From positions 186,001 through 250,000 of the forward strand of contig NZ_SACK01000006.1 in the NCBI RefSeq assembly GCF_004005815.1: a stretch of 64,000 bases of DNA, written 5' to 3'. Below the pieces are notes generated by a model. That model saw only the letters and a program-made list of their open reading frames with translations. It did no database searches and had not been told where the DNA came from. The translations under genes and the position numbers were made by a program. Source of the stretch: Mucilaginibacter limnophilus (GTDB lineage Bacteria; Bacteroidota; Bacteroidia; Sphingobacteriales; Sphingobacteriaceae). Positions 1 to 9,686 of this stretch are shown piece by piece (position 1 is the first letter of the stretch; every line of letters begins with the position of its first letter).

Positions 1-3000
1 GTTTTAACCGGTATGGCAGAGCGGTTAAGCAGTTCGATAGTGGGCGGCTCGCTTTCATTGTTCACACCTTCTTCGGTAAAGTTCAAGCGCTGCAGGCGTT
101 TAAGGTAGGCCTTACGGTATAAATCGATAAGCTGAGCAGGAGCATAGCCAAGCCGTTTAAGTACAATATCAGGACGGTTGTATTTCAGGTCAAATTGTTC
201 AACGCTGTACACTTTCCCTTTTGTACGGAAACCGATATCGGTAAGCTTGCTGCTGGCATAGTAGTAGTTATCGGGCGTGTAGATGATGAACTTGTTGCCG
301 GGTAATATCACAAGCGTAGCCATTAGGCTGCCGTTGGGTATGGCACGTATTTCAACCTCACCGGCGTATTGTACATATATTAGCTTATTATCACGACTAA
401 AGGTTATATTGTTTACTTTGCTATATTTTAAAGGGAAATCAGCAACCGGTTTAAGCGTTTGTGTGTTAATGATAACCGCCCGGATAAATTCCTGATGAAA
501 TGTCCGCAGTGTATCATGCTCGTAAACAGCTGCGGCATACTTGTCATTGCTGAACAGGCCATCAGAGCTATATTCTGTGCCAAATCTCAATGCAGGTTTA
601 GCTGAATTTACACTATCGAGCTTTTGGCTATTAAAATTATACCGGAATAGCTGCTTGTCAATAGCAAAAAGCGCGTTATCACCCGAAATAGTAAGCCTGT
701 GGGCAGTCTTTAGCTCAGCAGGAACTGTTAGCCGTTTTATAGCGCTGGTTTTCATGTTATAACTATGGAATGATGCGGCGCTACCGGTCTGTGTACGGCC
801 TTCATCATCAAACTGTGAATATGAAAACCTGGCATATAATACAGATGAATCAGAATTAAACGACCATTTATCCATTTCGAAGCGGTGCTTGCCTTTCAAC
901 GGAAAATCGTCAGGAAATTTCGCCTGCTTTACCTGTTTGCCATTCTCAAACCACTGTAATGTTTGGTCTTTTTCAAAGTAATAGCACAGGTTTTTCTTTC
1001 CTGCATATAGTAAATGCACGTCCGAAAATTCTAAACCACCATCTTTTGAAAAGAAGTTTTTGTTAACCGTTTCCTGTTTCGATTGCAGGTTTACGGTAAC
1101 CAATTCGTTCGCGCTGTTTGTCAGCAGATTTTTATCGGGCAGGGTATAAATAAACTCTGTAGAATAACCGCTCCGGGTTAATGATAGCGCTTCGGCGGTG
1201 GCAAAATCGAAACGCATAAAATCCTGCCGAAGACCGTAGTTGATTGACGATCGTCTCGAATTTACAGTCATGGTGAGGCCGTCCATGTATTTATTGGCCT
1301 CAATAAGTTTGGGCATACGGCTGTCGCCGCCAAAGATGGCCGCCTGCTTTTCAAGCTTCAGATCCCACAGGTATAATGAGCCATCCTCGTTACCCGTCCA
1401 CAGGTAATCGGTACCGGGTTGCATTTGGTTTGATACTACCGGACTGTTTCTTAGCGGTTGTTGGTAAGCAAAGGGTTCGCCAAGTTTTAGCGTTGATCTG
1501 TTAAAAGGAGTGGTTATAAAACCAACCTGTTTCATTAGCCGCTGCCGGGGAGTGGCAATTTCTATCGCAAATATAAATCCCGAATTATCAGGTTTTACCT
1601 TCACCATATGAAGCATGGGTATGTTTATCGGGTCTCCGCCATTAGGATTTAGCTCAAATGTGCCCATCGGCCTAATGGCAGCTTTTGATATTATTGCAGT
1701 TTGCCCGGAGGAGATATCAATATACATCATTTCCATATATTCGCTTACTATAATTGCCGAGCGTTCGTCGGGCGAAACATCAACCAGTACAATCTTTTGA
1801 TTTGCTTTAACCGGTACTTTAAGCTCAATTTTGCCGTTAAGCAAATTAATTTTCAGAAGCTTGTTATTCTCGGTATCATAATAGTACTGATTATCGTAAA
1901 ATACATTGGCGCCTAACATACCGCCCGTGCCAAACTCGGCATTAATATAAGTGTCTATTATCCTCTTCTGTGCAATATCGTACTTTAATAATGTGCCCGG
2001 CCGTGAATAAGTTGCCATAATTAAATACCGGCCATCGGTAGTAAAACGTAGTAGTTTGCAAAATCCGTCAATGGTTATTTTATCCAGTTCGTTGTCGTCA
2101 AAATCAAGTATGCTCACATAATCTTTAAAAAAGTTAACTGCAAATTTTCTTTGTGTTGGATGAATGGTTAGCTGCAGACGGCTATTTGAGGTAAATTTAT
2201 TATCACCACTTCCTCCGAGGAATATTTTATTGTAGATAAGCTTGCTTTTGGCATCCCAAACGTTTACCCGGCCCGTTAAATCGCCTGATACCATCCAACT
2301 GCCGTCCTTGTTAAATGCTATGGCCGATGCCCTTAGGTTATGTGTATCTTGTAACACTATACCGGGCGGCTGTACGATTGTAGCTTGCGTTACAGCTGTG
2401 GGAGGTTTGTTTTGAATTGCCACTTCAGATAAGCTTATAACCCCAATGCTTATGGAATCTGATTGGTATTTAGTACCAAAAGCAAGCATTCGTTTTGTTG
2501 GATGCCATTGCATGTCAATGACTTCATTTGCCAGAGGTGAAGCGCTGTTAAAAGTAAACTGCTGTTCAATTTTTTTATTGAGGGAATTATAAATTATTAA
2601 ATTTTTTTCGTTACCATAGTAAAATGCTAAAAGTCCGGTATTCGGTTGTACGCTGATGTTTTTGGCTATTTTGTAGTTTGTACCGGGTATAATATTTTCT
2701 AATCTTTGAACTCCTAAGCTATCAATAACCCAGCTTGTGCTGCTGCACGCATACAGTTTTTCATCAATTTTGGATGGAATCCAATCAATGATATAACCAT
2801 TTATTTGATACTCCCGGATTATCTTTTCGGTACGAGGATTATAACACAATGCAAATGACTTTTGATCAGTAATCGATCCCCCTGTACCCATTAACCATAA
2901 GTAGCCTGAGGGCATAGCTTCAATTTGCAACGTTGTGTATTTCCCTGGAAGTTTAACGTGTTTTTCCGAAAGATCGTCGGTATTTATAATTTGTAATAAC

Positions 3001-3614
3001 TGTGTAGTTGGATCAAATCCACCGTCTTTATGCATACATGTTTGATATATTTTTCCAGCGCTGTAGCTTAGGTTTCCATAATACAGGTAATCATTCTTAA
3101 CATGTGGCTTTCGCTTAACTATACCTTTGTTTCTTTCATAAACATACATGGAATCAGCAGCAAGGCCAAATACAAGAGTTTTACTGATAAAACAAGCGTT
3201 ATTAAACATAAGAGGTATCGAATCTACTTGTTTGCCGTTTTCATCCAATAGCGCTGTGTAGTTAGTTGTATAATGGCCGGGTGAAAGCTTTTTACCAGTG
3301 ACATTTGTCAGCATTAGCTTTAACTGCTCGTCAGTACACAACAAAAAATTAGGTTCAGCTAACACAGCTTTATTTGTTTTACTTTTTTTGTCGAATTCAA
3401 AAAGGAACGACTTGTAGGTAGAATAATCTATTGCATGCTGAAAAATAAGCCCTTTGCCATCAGGTGTGAACTGCAGCCTGGTGTTGTACCTGTTTGCCCA
3501 ACCATTAAAATTTAGCCCTTTGCGCAACATTTGAATGTCTTGTGCCTGGCAATGTCCAGCTGATACAAATAAAAGAATAAGTATAAACAATAGTTTACAA
3601 GGGATAAGGCGCAT
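1..3614 (-). CDS. WD40-repeat secreted protein, probable caspase-like (C14) family, 3' end outside window
   Basis: One open frame runs from an ATG at 3612-3614 to the left edge, giving 1204 residues and no stop, so the C-terminus is missing. The N-terminus (MRLIPCKLLFILILLF, then GHCQAQ) is a signal peptide. The rest looks like beta-propeller sequence; clear WD-type blades are GDLTGRVNVWDAKSKL (about residues 430-450) and TGNEDGSLYLWDLKLEK (about 740-758). Near the visible end, FDLKYNRPDIVLKRLG is followed by YRKAYLKRLQRL. From memory, this linker sits between the propeller and a C-terminal peptidase C14 (caspase-like) domain in large Bacteroidota proteins. The catalytic His/Cys region would lie beyond the window, so that assignment is inference. 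A response regulator and a sensor kinase lie just upstream on the same strand. Confidence 0.6.
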   Translation of the reverse strand, partial: MRLIPCKLLFILILLFVSAGHCQAQDIQMLRKGLNFNGWANRYNTRLQFTPDGKGLIFQHAIDYSTYKSFLFEFDKKSKTNKAVLAEPNFLLCTDEQLKLMLTNVTGKKLSPGHYTTNYTALLDENGKQVDSIPLMFNNACFISKTLVFGLAADSMYVYERNKGIVKRKPHVKNDYLYYGNLSYSAGKIYQTCMHKDGGFDPTTQLLQIINTDDLSEKHVKLPGKYTTLQIEAMPSGYLWLMGTGGSITDQKSFALCYNPRTEKIIREYQINGYIIDWIPSKIDEKLYACSSTSWVIDSLGVQRLENIIPGTNYKIAKNISVQPNTGLLAFYYGNEKNLIIYNSLNKKIEQQFTFNSASPLANEVIDMQWHPTKRMLAFGTKYQSDSISIGVISLSEVAIQNKPPTAVTQATIVQPPGIVLQDTHNLRASAIAFNKDGSWMVSGDLTGRVNVWDAKSKLIYNKIFLGGSGDNKFTSNSRLQLTIHPTQRKFAVNFFKDYVSILDFDDNELDKITIDGFCKLLRFTTDGRYLIMATYSRPGTLLKYDIAQKRIIDTYINAEFGTGGMLGANVFYDNQYYYDTENNKLLKINLLNGKIELKVPVKANQKIVLVDVSPDERSAIIVSEYMEMMYIDISSGQTAIISKAAIRPMGTFELNPNGGDPINIPMLHMVKVKPDNSGFIFAIEIATPRQRLMKQVGFITTPFNRSTLKLGEPFAYQQPLRNSPVVSNQMQPGTDYLWTGNEDGSLYLWDLKLEKQAAIFGGDSRMPKLIEANKYMDGLTMTVNSRRSSINYGLRQDFMRFDFATAEALSLTRSGYSTEFIYTLPDKNLLTNSANELVTVNLQSKQETVNKNFFSKDGGLEFSDVHLLYAGKKNLCYYFEKDQTLQWFENGKQVKQAKFPDDFPLKGKHRFEMDKWSFNSDSSVLYARFSYSQFDDEGRTQTGSAASFHSYNMKTSAIKRLTVPAELKTAHRLTISGDNALFAIDKQLFRYNFNSQKLDSVNSAKPALRFGTEYSSDGLFSNDKYAAAVYEHDTLRTFHQEFIRAVIINTQTLKPVADFPLKYSKVNNITFSRDNKLIYVQYAGEVEIRAIPNGSLMATLVILPGNKFIIYTPDNYYYASSKLTDIGFRTKGKVYSVEQFDLKYNRPDIVLKRLGYAPAQLIDLYRKAYLKRLQRLNFTEEGVNNESEPPTIELLNRSAIPVK

Positions 3615-3718
3615 ATGTATTTAATTAGGATTCGGCTTACAAAATACAAACTGCCACAGGTATTAAACAATACTTACTTTGCGGTATTTTACAGGGTTGA
3701 AGGCTGAAAAAGAAAAGG

Positions 3719-4363
3719 TTATATAATGCCTTGCTGGCGGGCGAAGTTCAATAGGGATCCGGTGTTTTTTACTTCGAGCTTAAGCAGTATGTTGCGCCGA
3801 TGGGTGGTAACGGTATTTTCGGCTATAAACAGTTTTTCGCCAATTTCATTGCTGGTAAGGCCTTGGGCAATCAGTTTGATGATTTCTATCTCGCGGCGGG
3901 TAAGCTGGTATTTCTTTTTGAAATCGTCGGTGAATACCGATTTCTCTGCATCGTCTGCGGCTTCGCTTATACCGCTTTCAGGGAACCATGTGCCATCACC
4001 TGCTACTGCTTCAATAGCATTAAGCAGTTCGGTTTTAGAGCCGTTTTTTAACAGGTATCCTTTAGCGCCTTTTTTACGTGCATCGTTTATAAAATACGAC
4101 TGATGATAGCTTGACAAGACGATAACTTTGAGGCGCGAATGGTCTTTTTGCAGAGCGTCAAGAGTGGCCATGCCATCCATTTTGGGCATGTTCAGGTCGA
4201 GCAGTAAAATATCAGGCTGCAGAAGGTGTACTTCCTGCAATAATATCTGGCTGTTGTTAGCCGTGCCAACAATCTCAATACCGGATACGGTGCTAAAAAA
4301 AGCCGATAGCCCGTCAATAAGTATCTGGTGATCATCAACTATGTATAAGCGCAGAGGTTCCAA
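3719..4363 (-). CDS. NarL/FixJ-family response regulator
   Basis: A 214-residue two-domain regulator. The receiver domain (about 1-120) has the acidic pair DD at 10-11, the phospho-acceptor D56 in LLLDLNMPKMDG, and the conserved lysine in GYLLKNGS. A LuxR-type helix-turn-helix follows (about 145-210), with LTRREIEIIKLIAQGLTSNEI and the recognition helix region ENTVTTHRRNIL. Phosphorylation of D56 would control DNA binding. The likely partner is the sensor kinase encoded 74 bp upstream on the same strand; the pair probably forms one transcription unit. The target genes cannot be read from the sequence; the neighbouring WD40/caspase-like gene is a candidate by position only. Confidence 0.9.
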   Translation of the reverse strand: MEPLRLYIVDDHQILIDGLSAFFSTVSGIEIVGTANNSQILLQEVHLLQPDILLLDLNMPKMDGMATLDALQKDHSRLKVIVLSSYHQSYFINDARKKGAKGYLLKNGSKTELLNAIEAVAGDGTWFPESGISEAADDAEKSVFTDDFKKKYQLTRREIEIIKLIAQGLTSNEIGEKLFIAENTVTTHRRNILLKLEVKNTGSLLNFARQQGII

Positions 4364-4437
4364 TCAGTAGTGCTTTTGCGCCTCAATATACGGCAATTTT
4401 ACATCCTTCAAAAACTTCTGCGTTTAAATAGATAGCT

Positions 4438-6441
4438 TTAAATTTTAAGGTCGATTACAAACGTTGATCCCCCACCGTTACGGGTATCAATAGTAAGGCT
4501 GCCGCCATAATACTCAGCACGTTTACGCATCATTACAAGGCCGGCGCCGGTTAGCTTTTCTTCGGATATTACTCCAACACCGTCATCCTCAAAAATTATG
4601 TTTAGGCTGTCGGTGTGCTGCGCTACCTGTAAAAAGGCATGGCGCGCGTGGGCGTGTTTCAGCATGTTTTGAAAAAGTTCCTGCACCATGCGGTAGATGT
4701 TAATCTGCATATCATCAGGCAGGGCAGCGCTGTTTACATTCACAAATAGGGTTTCAACCCCAACCATACCAGTCTGGTTTATCTCTTTAGCAATTTCGTT
4801 GATGGCCGCTTCAAGCCCCATCTGCTTTAGGCCCAATGGCATAAGCCGATGGCTCATGTCGCGGATGGTTTGTGTGAGCCGTGCAAGTATGTCTGCTGCC
4901 ACTCTGATTTGTTTGCCGTTTGCTGGTGTAGCCTGCCTTTCATCGGCCGACAGGTTAAGCCGCGCCACGGCCAGCATGGCTGCAACTTCACTGTGCAACG
5001 TTTCGGCTATGGCGGCGCGTTCTTCTTCCTGCGCTTTGGTAAGCGCTTTTGCCAATATAGCTTTGTGCTCATGTTCAAGCCGCAGCTTTTCGGCTTCGTG
5101 TGTTTTTCGGGCCTGTTTGCGGCGCCAGTTCATTAACAATATTATGCCCGCCGTTACTACAATAATAAGCGCAAGTATCAGTATATATAAAACATATTGC
5201 TGCCGCTGTTTCGCATGGATTATCGCCTGCAGTTGCTGCCGCTGTTTAAGCAGGGCGTTGTCCTGTTTTTCTTTAAGCACCTGGTACTGATATTCCAGTT
5301 CGCGTGTTGCCACTGATAAGCGGTTCTGATAAGCGGTATCTTGCTTTATCAATGGCGAAGTGTTGCCGCTTTTATATGCCGCTAAAGTTTGTCGGTAAAG
5401 CTTACCGGTTGGTGTCTGCAGCAATCCACCGGTAAGCTCCTTTTTTAATAGGTCGAAATAATATGAAGCTCTGTATGGCGCCGTTTTAACATACAAATTA
5501 GCCAGCCTGATCATGCCTTCAATGTTCGTTTGTGTAGGGCCATGTTGCTCGTAATCGGTAACAAGTTGGATGTATGCAGCTTCTGCATCTTTATTGATGC
5601 CGAGATATTCTTTGTATAAACCGGTGGCCAATAGACTTTCATTTTGTAACTCTTTGCCGGTTACCATATTGTTCAGCTTTTTAAGCCGGCTATAGTATTC
5701 TGTCAGTTTGCCAAATCTGCCTGCTTTTACCGAGTAAATAATAAGGCGGCTATACAGCTGTTTTGTTTGGGCAGCGGTAAAGCCGGTGTCTGATATAAGC
5801 GCATCAAGTACTTCAAACGCTTTGTTAGTATCTCCTGCCTGCAGAAAGCTTTCGGCGAATAGGTTGTTAACTCTATATAAGGGCTGGGCACCCGCTTTCC
5901 GGGCCATGTTTGCAGCGCCGTTGTAATCAAGCTGCAGCGCTTTATTATCGTTAAGCAATGCATTGGCTTGTGCGCGTGCGTGTATTGTAGATAGCCATTC
6001 ATCTGAGAAGGTCACCCTGTCGCGTCCTCCCAATGCCGATTGTCTTAACAGGTTTGTGCCACGGTTTTTGTTGCCTGCCCTGATGTACAATGCCGCCAGT
6101 AGCGCCTGCGAATTGCTCACAGTACTTTCATTGTCGATATAACTTAATAACCCGACTGCTTTATTTATCTCAGTAATGGCAGCAATCGTGTCGGCGGCGT
6201 GAAGGTTTAATTCTGCTTTAATAATATACACTTTAGCCAGCATGGCAAATTGTTTATCCTGAACTGCCAATTGTTCTATCCATAAAAGCGATATATTAAA
6301 TTGCCTTGTCTGCTTAAAAAAAGGCTCGTGTGCAATGCTAAATAAACTGTCGATGCGTTGCTGTGTATGCGGCGTTAACTGAGCAATGCAGTTTATACAT
6401 ACGCCAAGGCTAAACAATAAGAACAATTGTAAACGTCGCAT
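4438..6441 (-). CDS. TPR-containing sensor histidine kinase (HisKA_3 type)
   Basis: I place the start at the ATG at 6439-6441 because it begins a signal peptide (MRRLQLFLLFSLGVCI); an in-frame ATG 14 codons upstream (6483) would put charged and polar residues before it. The 667-residue product has a periplasmic region of TPR-like helical repeats (about 30-400), one membrane segment (about residues 416-436), a short coiled coil, a HisKA_3 dimerisation/phosphotransfer helix (AETLHSEVAAMLA) and a HATPase_c domain with N-box ELFQNMLKHAHA, G1 box DDGVG and G2 box GAGLVMMRKRAE. Autophosphorylation of the H-box His should feed the response regulator just downstream. The residue after the His is Ser instead of the usual Asp. 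Confidence 0.88.
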   Translation of the reverse strand: MRRLQLFLLFSLGVCINCIAQLTPHTQQRIDSLFSIAHEPFFKQTRQFNISLLWIEQLAVQDKQFAMLAKVYIIKAELNLHAADTIAAITEINKAVGLLSYIDNESTVSNSQALLAALYIRAGNKNRGTNLLRQSALGGRDRVTFSDEWLSTIHARAQANALLNDNKALQLDYNGAANMARKAGAQPLYRVNNLFAESFLQAGDTNKAFEVLDALISDTGFTAAQTKQLYSRLIIYSVKAGRFGKLTEYYSRLKKLNNMVTGKELQNESLLATGLYKEYLGINKDAEAAYIQLVTDYEQHGPTQTNIEGMIRLANLYVKTAPYRASYYFDLLKKELTGGLLQTPTGKLYRQTLAAYKSGNTSPLIKQDTAYQNRLSVATRELEYQYQVLKEKQDNALLKQRQQLQAIIHAKQRQQYVLYILILALIIVVTAGIILLMNWRRKQARKTHEAEKLRLEHEHKAILAKALTKAQEEERAAIAETLHSEVAAMLAVARLNLSADERQATPANGKQIRVAADILARLTQTIRDMSHRLMPLGLKQMGLEAAINEIAKEINQTGMVGVETLFVNVNSAALPDDMQINIYRMVQELFQNMLKHAHARHAFLQVAQHTDSLNIIFEDDGVGVISEEKLTGAGLVMMRKRAEYYGGSLTIDTRNGGGSTFVIDLKI

Positions 6442-6916
6442 CAAGTGGGTAAGGATATAATGCAGGTTACCTAATAATAGCATGATAAAGCTATGTTTAT
6501 AAACCGGTTATTAAAATACCAACTTTTAAGTATTTATTTGCAGAGAATAGGTGTGCCTTAATACAGTGGTTGTGATAATGCATTAAGGCGTTATTAATTA
6601 TTTATTAATGGCTTAGTGTTGATTTGTAGCTTGATTACATATCATAAACCAATTTTAATACAAATAAAATTTTAACTTAGTTTAGCACGATGCATATTGT
6701 GATAACAGTATGTTTAACATTTAAAAACAGCAATAAGGCTTAATAATTGGCTTTTTAACAATACATGTTTTGTAAACATAAATTGTTAAGATAGCAGACA
6801 TTACGCTAAATTTGTTGCTGTTATAAATCTAATTCGGGCATACTTTACATGGGGCTTGTTTTGCTGGCATGTTTGCTGCCATAGGGCGGGTTTATTTGGT
6901 AACCGTTAACTTACTG
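6442..6916. other. Divergent intergenic region, AT-rich
   Basis: This 475-bp spacer separates the sensor kinase (minus) from the membrane-bound regulator (plus) and must carry promoters for both. It is AT-rich and I see no coding sequence. Two ATGTTT-containing dyads (6710-6720 and 6765-6779) are the only clear structures. Confidence 0.6.
6765..6779. promoter_or_regulatory. Inverted repeat ATGTTT-TGT-AAACAT, candidate operator
   Basis: Six-base arms ATGTTT and AAACAT are separated by TGT. A related dyad, ATGTTTAACAT, lies at 6710-6720, 55 bp away. They sit about 140-200 bp upstream of the regulator start in a divergent promoter region. The form fits a dimeric regulator site; which protein binds is unknown. 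Confidence 0.35.
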
Positions 6917-9484
6917 ATGAGATTGAGGCAATTTTTACTTTTTTTATATACGATACTTTCAAGTTGTTTTTTTTCAGAGACTGTTTGCGCACAATCTTAC
7001 GGACTTGGTTTTTTCTCGCACGAAACAGTTCAGGATAAACGCACCGGGCTTGATCTTAGTCCGGCAAAGCCTTTGTGCTTTAAAGATAACTTTGAGCTGT
7101 CATTTGATTTTGCCTTTCTTCCCAACCGCGAAAACTATTTCGGCTACATTGTAAGATTAATTAATAACGACAAGCAAAACATTGACCTGCTATATGACAG
7201 GCGAACAGATAATAAACACTTCCGACTGATTATAGGCGATCAGTTTTCTAAAATATCTTTTAATCTTGATGAAAAGAAACTGCTTACCGACTGGACAAAA
7301 TTTACATTCCGGTTTGATGTGCGCAAACAACAGCTTACCCTTATAGTAGGTAATTCATCGTTTACCCAGCCGGTAAAATTCAGCGATAATAATTGCTTCA
7401 AGGTGTTGTTCGGTTCTAATGACTACCTTGACTTTAAAACCAATGATGTGCCGCCCATGAAGCTGCGCAATATCTTGATAAAAGAAGGGCAGCGCGTTAC
7501 TTACAACTGGTTGCTTGATGAATTAGACGGGAATGATGCTAAAGAGGAAATAAACGGCAACACCGCAAAAGTTGTTAACCCATTATGGATAAAAAAGCTG
7601 CATTGCAATTGGCAGCAACTGCAATCGTTTAACATTAAGGGCGCGGTAAGCGTGGCGTTTGATCCGGAAAAAGAAGTGGTTTATATTACCGGTAGTGATT
7701 CGGTGATCAGCTATTCGGTGCCTTCTTCAAAGTCGGTATCACAAGGTTATACATCGGGTAAACAGTTTTTAATAAGAGGCAACCAATCTTATTACAGTAC
7801 CGACCTGAACAGGCTGTTCAATATTAATGTCGATCAAAAACAGGTAGCGTTTTATAATTTCAACACGTCAAGCTGGGATATTAAGCATAACAGCTCGGCG
7901 TTTGAAACCAACTACTGGCACATTAATAAATTTTACTCACCGGCCGATTCATCATTGTACATGATAGGCGGTTACGGGCAGTTTTCCTATAAAAATGATG
8001 TGCAGCGATATAATCTCAGTACTAAAAGCTGGGAAAAAATAAAAGTTGGTGGTGAAACCCTGGTGCCTCGATACCTTGCCTCACTTGGCGCAACAAAAAG
8101 TGGCGCTTATATTTTGGGTGGGTATGGTAGTACCACCGGTCAGCAAATTTTGAATCCGCGGAATTTATATGATCTGATCTATTTCGACGTAAAATCGAAA
8201 ACATTTAAAAAAATATACGAGCTGAATATCAAAGGTGAGGATTTCGTTTTTGCCAATTCAATGGTGATCAATCAAAAGAACGACTCCTATTACGCCCTGA
8301 TTTTCCCAAAACATAAATATAATTCAAGGTTACAGCTGATATCCGGTTCGCTTAACAAAGCAACTTTTACCAACTTGGGTAACAGCATACCTTACACCTT
8401 TCATGATATTAGCTCGTACGCCGACTTGTTTTACTGCCCGCAAAGCAAACGCTTTATAGCGGTAACCCTGCTGCTTGATGATAAAGGTCGACAAACCCGT
8501 GTAAACCTGTATTCGCTTTACGGTCCGCCTATTGCCGCGCGTGATACCGATGTTTTGGCCAAAGCCGGCGGAGAAAATGATTATATATGGTATATCATAG
8601 CAGGTGTAGTGGTTGCGGCTTTAGGAGTTGTTTGGTATAAACGAAGCAAGCGTAGTAACGTACTAAACCAGGCAGTAGCACCCATCGTTACAACTGTTAC
8701 CGAAACACCCGGTGAAAACAGCACTACGGCAATGGATGATATTCCGGCTGAACCTGAAGTCATTAAAAATTCGATATTTCTTTTTGGCGATCTGCAGCTG
8801 TTTGATAATGAAGGTGCTGACATCACTAAAAATCTTACTCCTCTCACTAAGGAGCTGTTTCTCATCATATTATTATATACCATACGCTGGGGTAGGGGTA
8901 TTACATCTGAAAAGCTTAAGGAAATACTTTGGTTTGATAAAACTGCCGAGAGCGCCCGTAATAACCGCTCGGTAAACATAGCTAAACTGAAAAACGTGCT
9001 CGACAGGTTATCATCCTGCCAGATAGTTAAGGAAAGCGGCCACTGGAAGATAGATATGAATCCTCAGCATGTTTATGTGGATTATAAAAAGTATCTTGAC
9101 ATTGTGAACGACAAGCGCAAGCTTGATAAACAGAAAATATCTGATCTGGCCAAAATTATTCAGCGTGGCAATTTCCTGGCCGATGTAGAATACGAGTGGC
9201 TGGATACCTTTAAGTCGGAAATATCCAATGAGATTATTGATACCTACCTTCATTTTGCCGGCTCAGTTAATATTAATGACGATCCTGAGTTTTTGATAAA
9301 ACTGGCCAACTATATCTTCTACTTCGACCCGGTGAATGAAGAAGCGATGGTGCTTAAATGCAAATCACTCATCAGCCTGGGCAAACACTCGCTGGCCAAA
9401 AACGCGTACGATTCTTTTTGCCGTGAATACAAGATTATTTACGGTGAAAATTTCGAGAAAAATTTTAACGCCGTTTTGGAATAA
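6917..9484 (+). CDS. Membrane-spanning one-component regulator: lectin-like and Kelch sensor with winged-helix output
   Basis: I choose the ATG at 6917 because it starts a good signal sequence (MRLRQFLLFLYTILSS, ending VCAQ); a longer frame opens at 6869. The 855-residue product has a concanavalin/laminin-G-like beta domain (about 25-210), Kelch/galactose-oxidase-like blades (about 250-540, e.g. MIGGYG and YILGGYG), one membrane segment (about 556-574, followed by YKRSKRS), and a cytoplasmic winged-helix domain (about 620-715) followed by a helical region resembling the BTAD part of SARP regulators. The layout resembles ToxR/CadC-type membrane-bound transcription factors. It lies directly upstream of the glycan locus, so it probably senses a glycan in the periplasm and controls that locus; this is inference. 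Confidence 0.75.
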   Translation: MRLRQFLLFLYTILSSCFFSETVCAQSYGLGFFSHETVQDKRTGLDLSPAKPLCFKDNFELSFDFAFLPNRENYFGYIVRLINNDKQNIDLLYDRRTDNKHFRLIIGDQFSKISFNLDEKKLLTDWTKFTFRFDVRKQQLTLIVGNSSFTQPVKFSDNNCFKVLFGSNDYLDFKTNDVPPMKLRNILIKEGQRVTYNWLLDELDGNDAKEEINGNTAKVVNPLWIKKLHCNWQQLQSFNIKGAVSVAFDPEKEVVYITGSDSVISYSVPSSKSVSQGYTSGKQFLIRGNQSYYSTDLNRLFNINVDQKQVAFYNFNTSSWDIKHNSSAFETNYWHINKFYSPADSSLYMIGGYGQFSYKNDVQRYNLSTKSWEKIKVGGETLVPRYLASLGATKSGAYILGGYGSTTGQQILNPRNLYDLIYFDVKSKTFKKIYELNIKGEDFVFANSMVINQKNDSYYALIFPKHKYNSRLQLISGSLNKATFTNLGNSIPYTFHDISSYADLFYCPQSKRFIAVTLLLDDKGRQTRVNLYSLYGPPIAARDTDVLAKAGGENDYIWYIIAGVVVAALGVVWYKRSKRSNVLNQAVAPIVTTVTETPGENSTTAMDDIPAEPEVIKNSIFLFGDLQLFDNEGADITKNLTPLTKELFLIILLYTIRWGRGITSEKLKEILWFDKTAESARNNRSVNIAKLKNVLDRLSSCQIVKESGHWKIDMNPQHVYVDYKKYLDIVNDKRKLDKQKISDLAKIIQRGNFLADVEYEWLDTFKSEISNEIIDTYLHFAGSVNINDDPEFLIKLANYIFYFDPVNEEAMVLKCKSLISLGKHSLAKNAYDSFCREYKIIYGENFEKNFNAVLE

Positions 9485-9686
9485 TTACACTTCCTCTTAC
9501 TATAAAAATGCATTTTGATCTAAATTAATGCGGTTTAAACGGCCTTGTTAATGGGTTTGTTAAGCAATTATTAATGCCTGCATGACAATTTTGATTGAAT
9601 TATAAACCCGCGTACATGCTTTGCAGATGACTTTAAATAATAGCATCCTGTATATACATGATACGTATAAAAGCATTTAACCCGTG

